A stretch of DNA of 5,722 bases from positions 1 through 5,722 of the forward strand of contig JBOGED010000641.1 of assembly GCA_050743625.1 (NCBI GenBank). The letters run 5' to 3'. The position numbers and the translations under genes were made by a program. Below the pieces are notes generated by a model. That model did not search any database and had not been told where the DNA came from. It saw only the letters and a list, made by a program, of their open reading frames with translations. Below are positions 5,701 to 5,722 of this stretch, piece after piece (within the stretch, counting starts at the first letter, position 1; the number at the start of each line of letters is the position of its first letter). Origin of the DNA: JBOGED01 sp050743625. Lineage in GTDB: Bacteria; Actinomycetota; Nitriliruptoria; Euzebyales; Egibacteraceae.

Positions 5701-5722
5701 TTCTACTGACCCTGGCCCGGGC

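Overview
The window comes from a high-GC bacterial chromosome, most likely an actinomycete-type Actinomycetota member. The basis is the GTG starts, GGAGG-type ribosome sites, the menaquinone-type UbiE/MenG methyltransferase, an actinobacterial-style SURF1 protein and a secreted barrel protein of a kind common in Gram-positive high-GC bacteria. I cannot name the genus from the sequence.

Layout: (1) 1-1421, minus strand: the N-terminal 473 codons of pyruvate phosphate dikinase, cut by the window edge after the phosphohistidine site. (2) 1422-2187: no intact gene. It holds the ppdK leader, then a frame-broken minus-strand remnant of a membrane protein (about 1554-2056), then a compact repeat cluster (2118-2170) that looks like an operator. 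(3) 2188-3462, plus strand: a 424-residue AAA-type ATPase with a DUF4143-like C-terminal region that keeps a PD-(D/E)XK-like residue pattern. (4) 3618-4412, plus strand: SURF1-family cytochrome oxidase assembly protein. (5) 4306-5037, minus strand: demethylmenaquinone methyltransferase (menG/ubiE), convergent with the SURF1 gene and overlapping its 3' end by 107 bp. (6) 5128-5700, plus strand, divergent from menG: a secreted, very acidic 190-residue protein resembling the allene-oxide-cyclase/dirigent barrel family, with an EF-hand-like loop and five (G/H)KNDD repeats inside the barrel domain.

How it fits together: SURF1 (haem-copper oxidase assembly) and MenG (last step of menaquinone synthesis) both serve the aerobic respiratory chain, and PPDK links pyruvate and PEP in central metabolism. 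The ATPase with its own repeat-rich upstream region, next to a decayed gene, looks like an accessory insertion between housekeeping genes. The two items most worth a second look are the ATPase with its operator-like repeats and the barrel protein with its repeat-expanded acidic insert.
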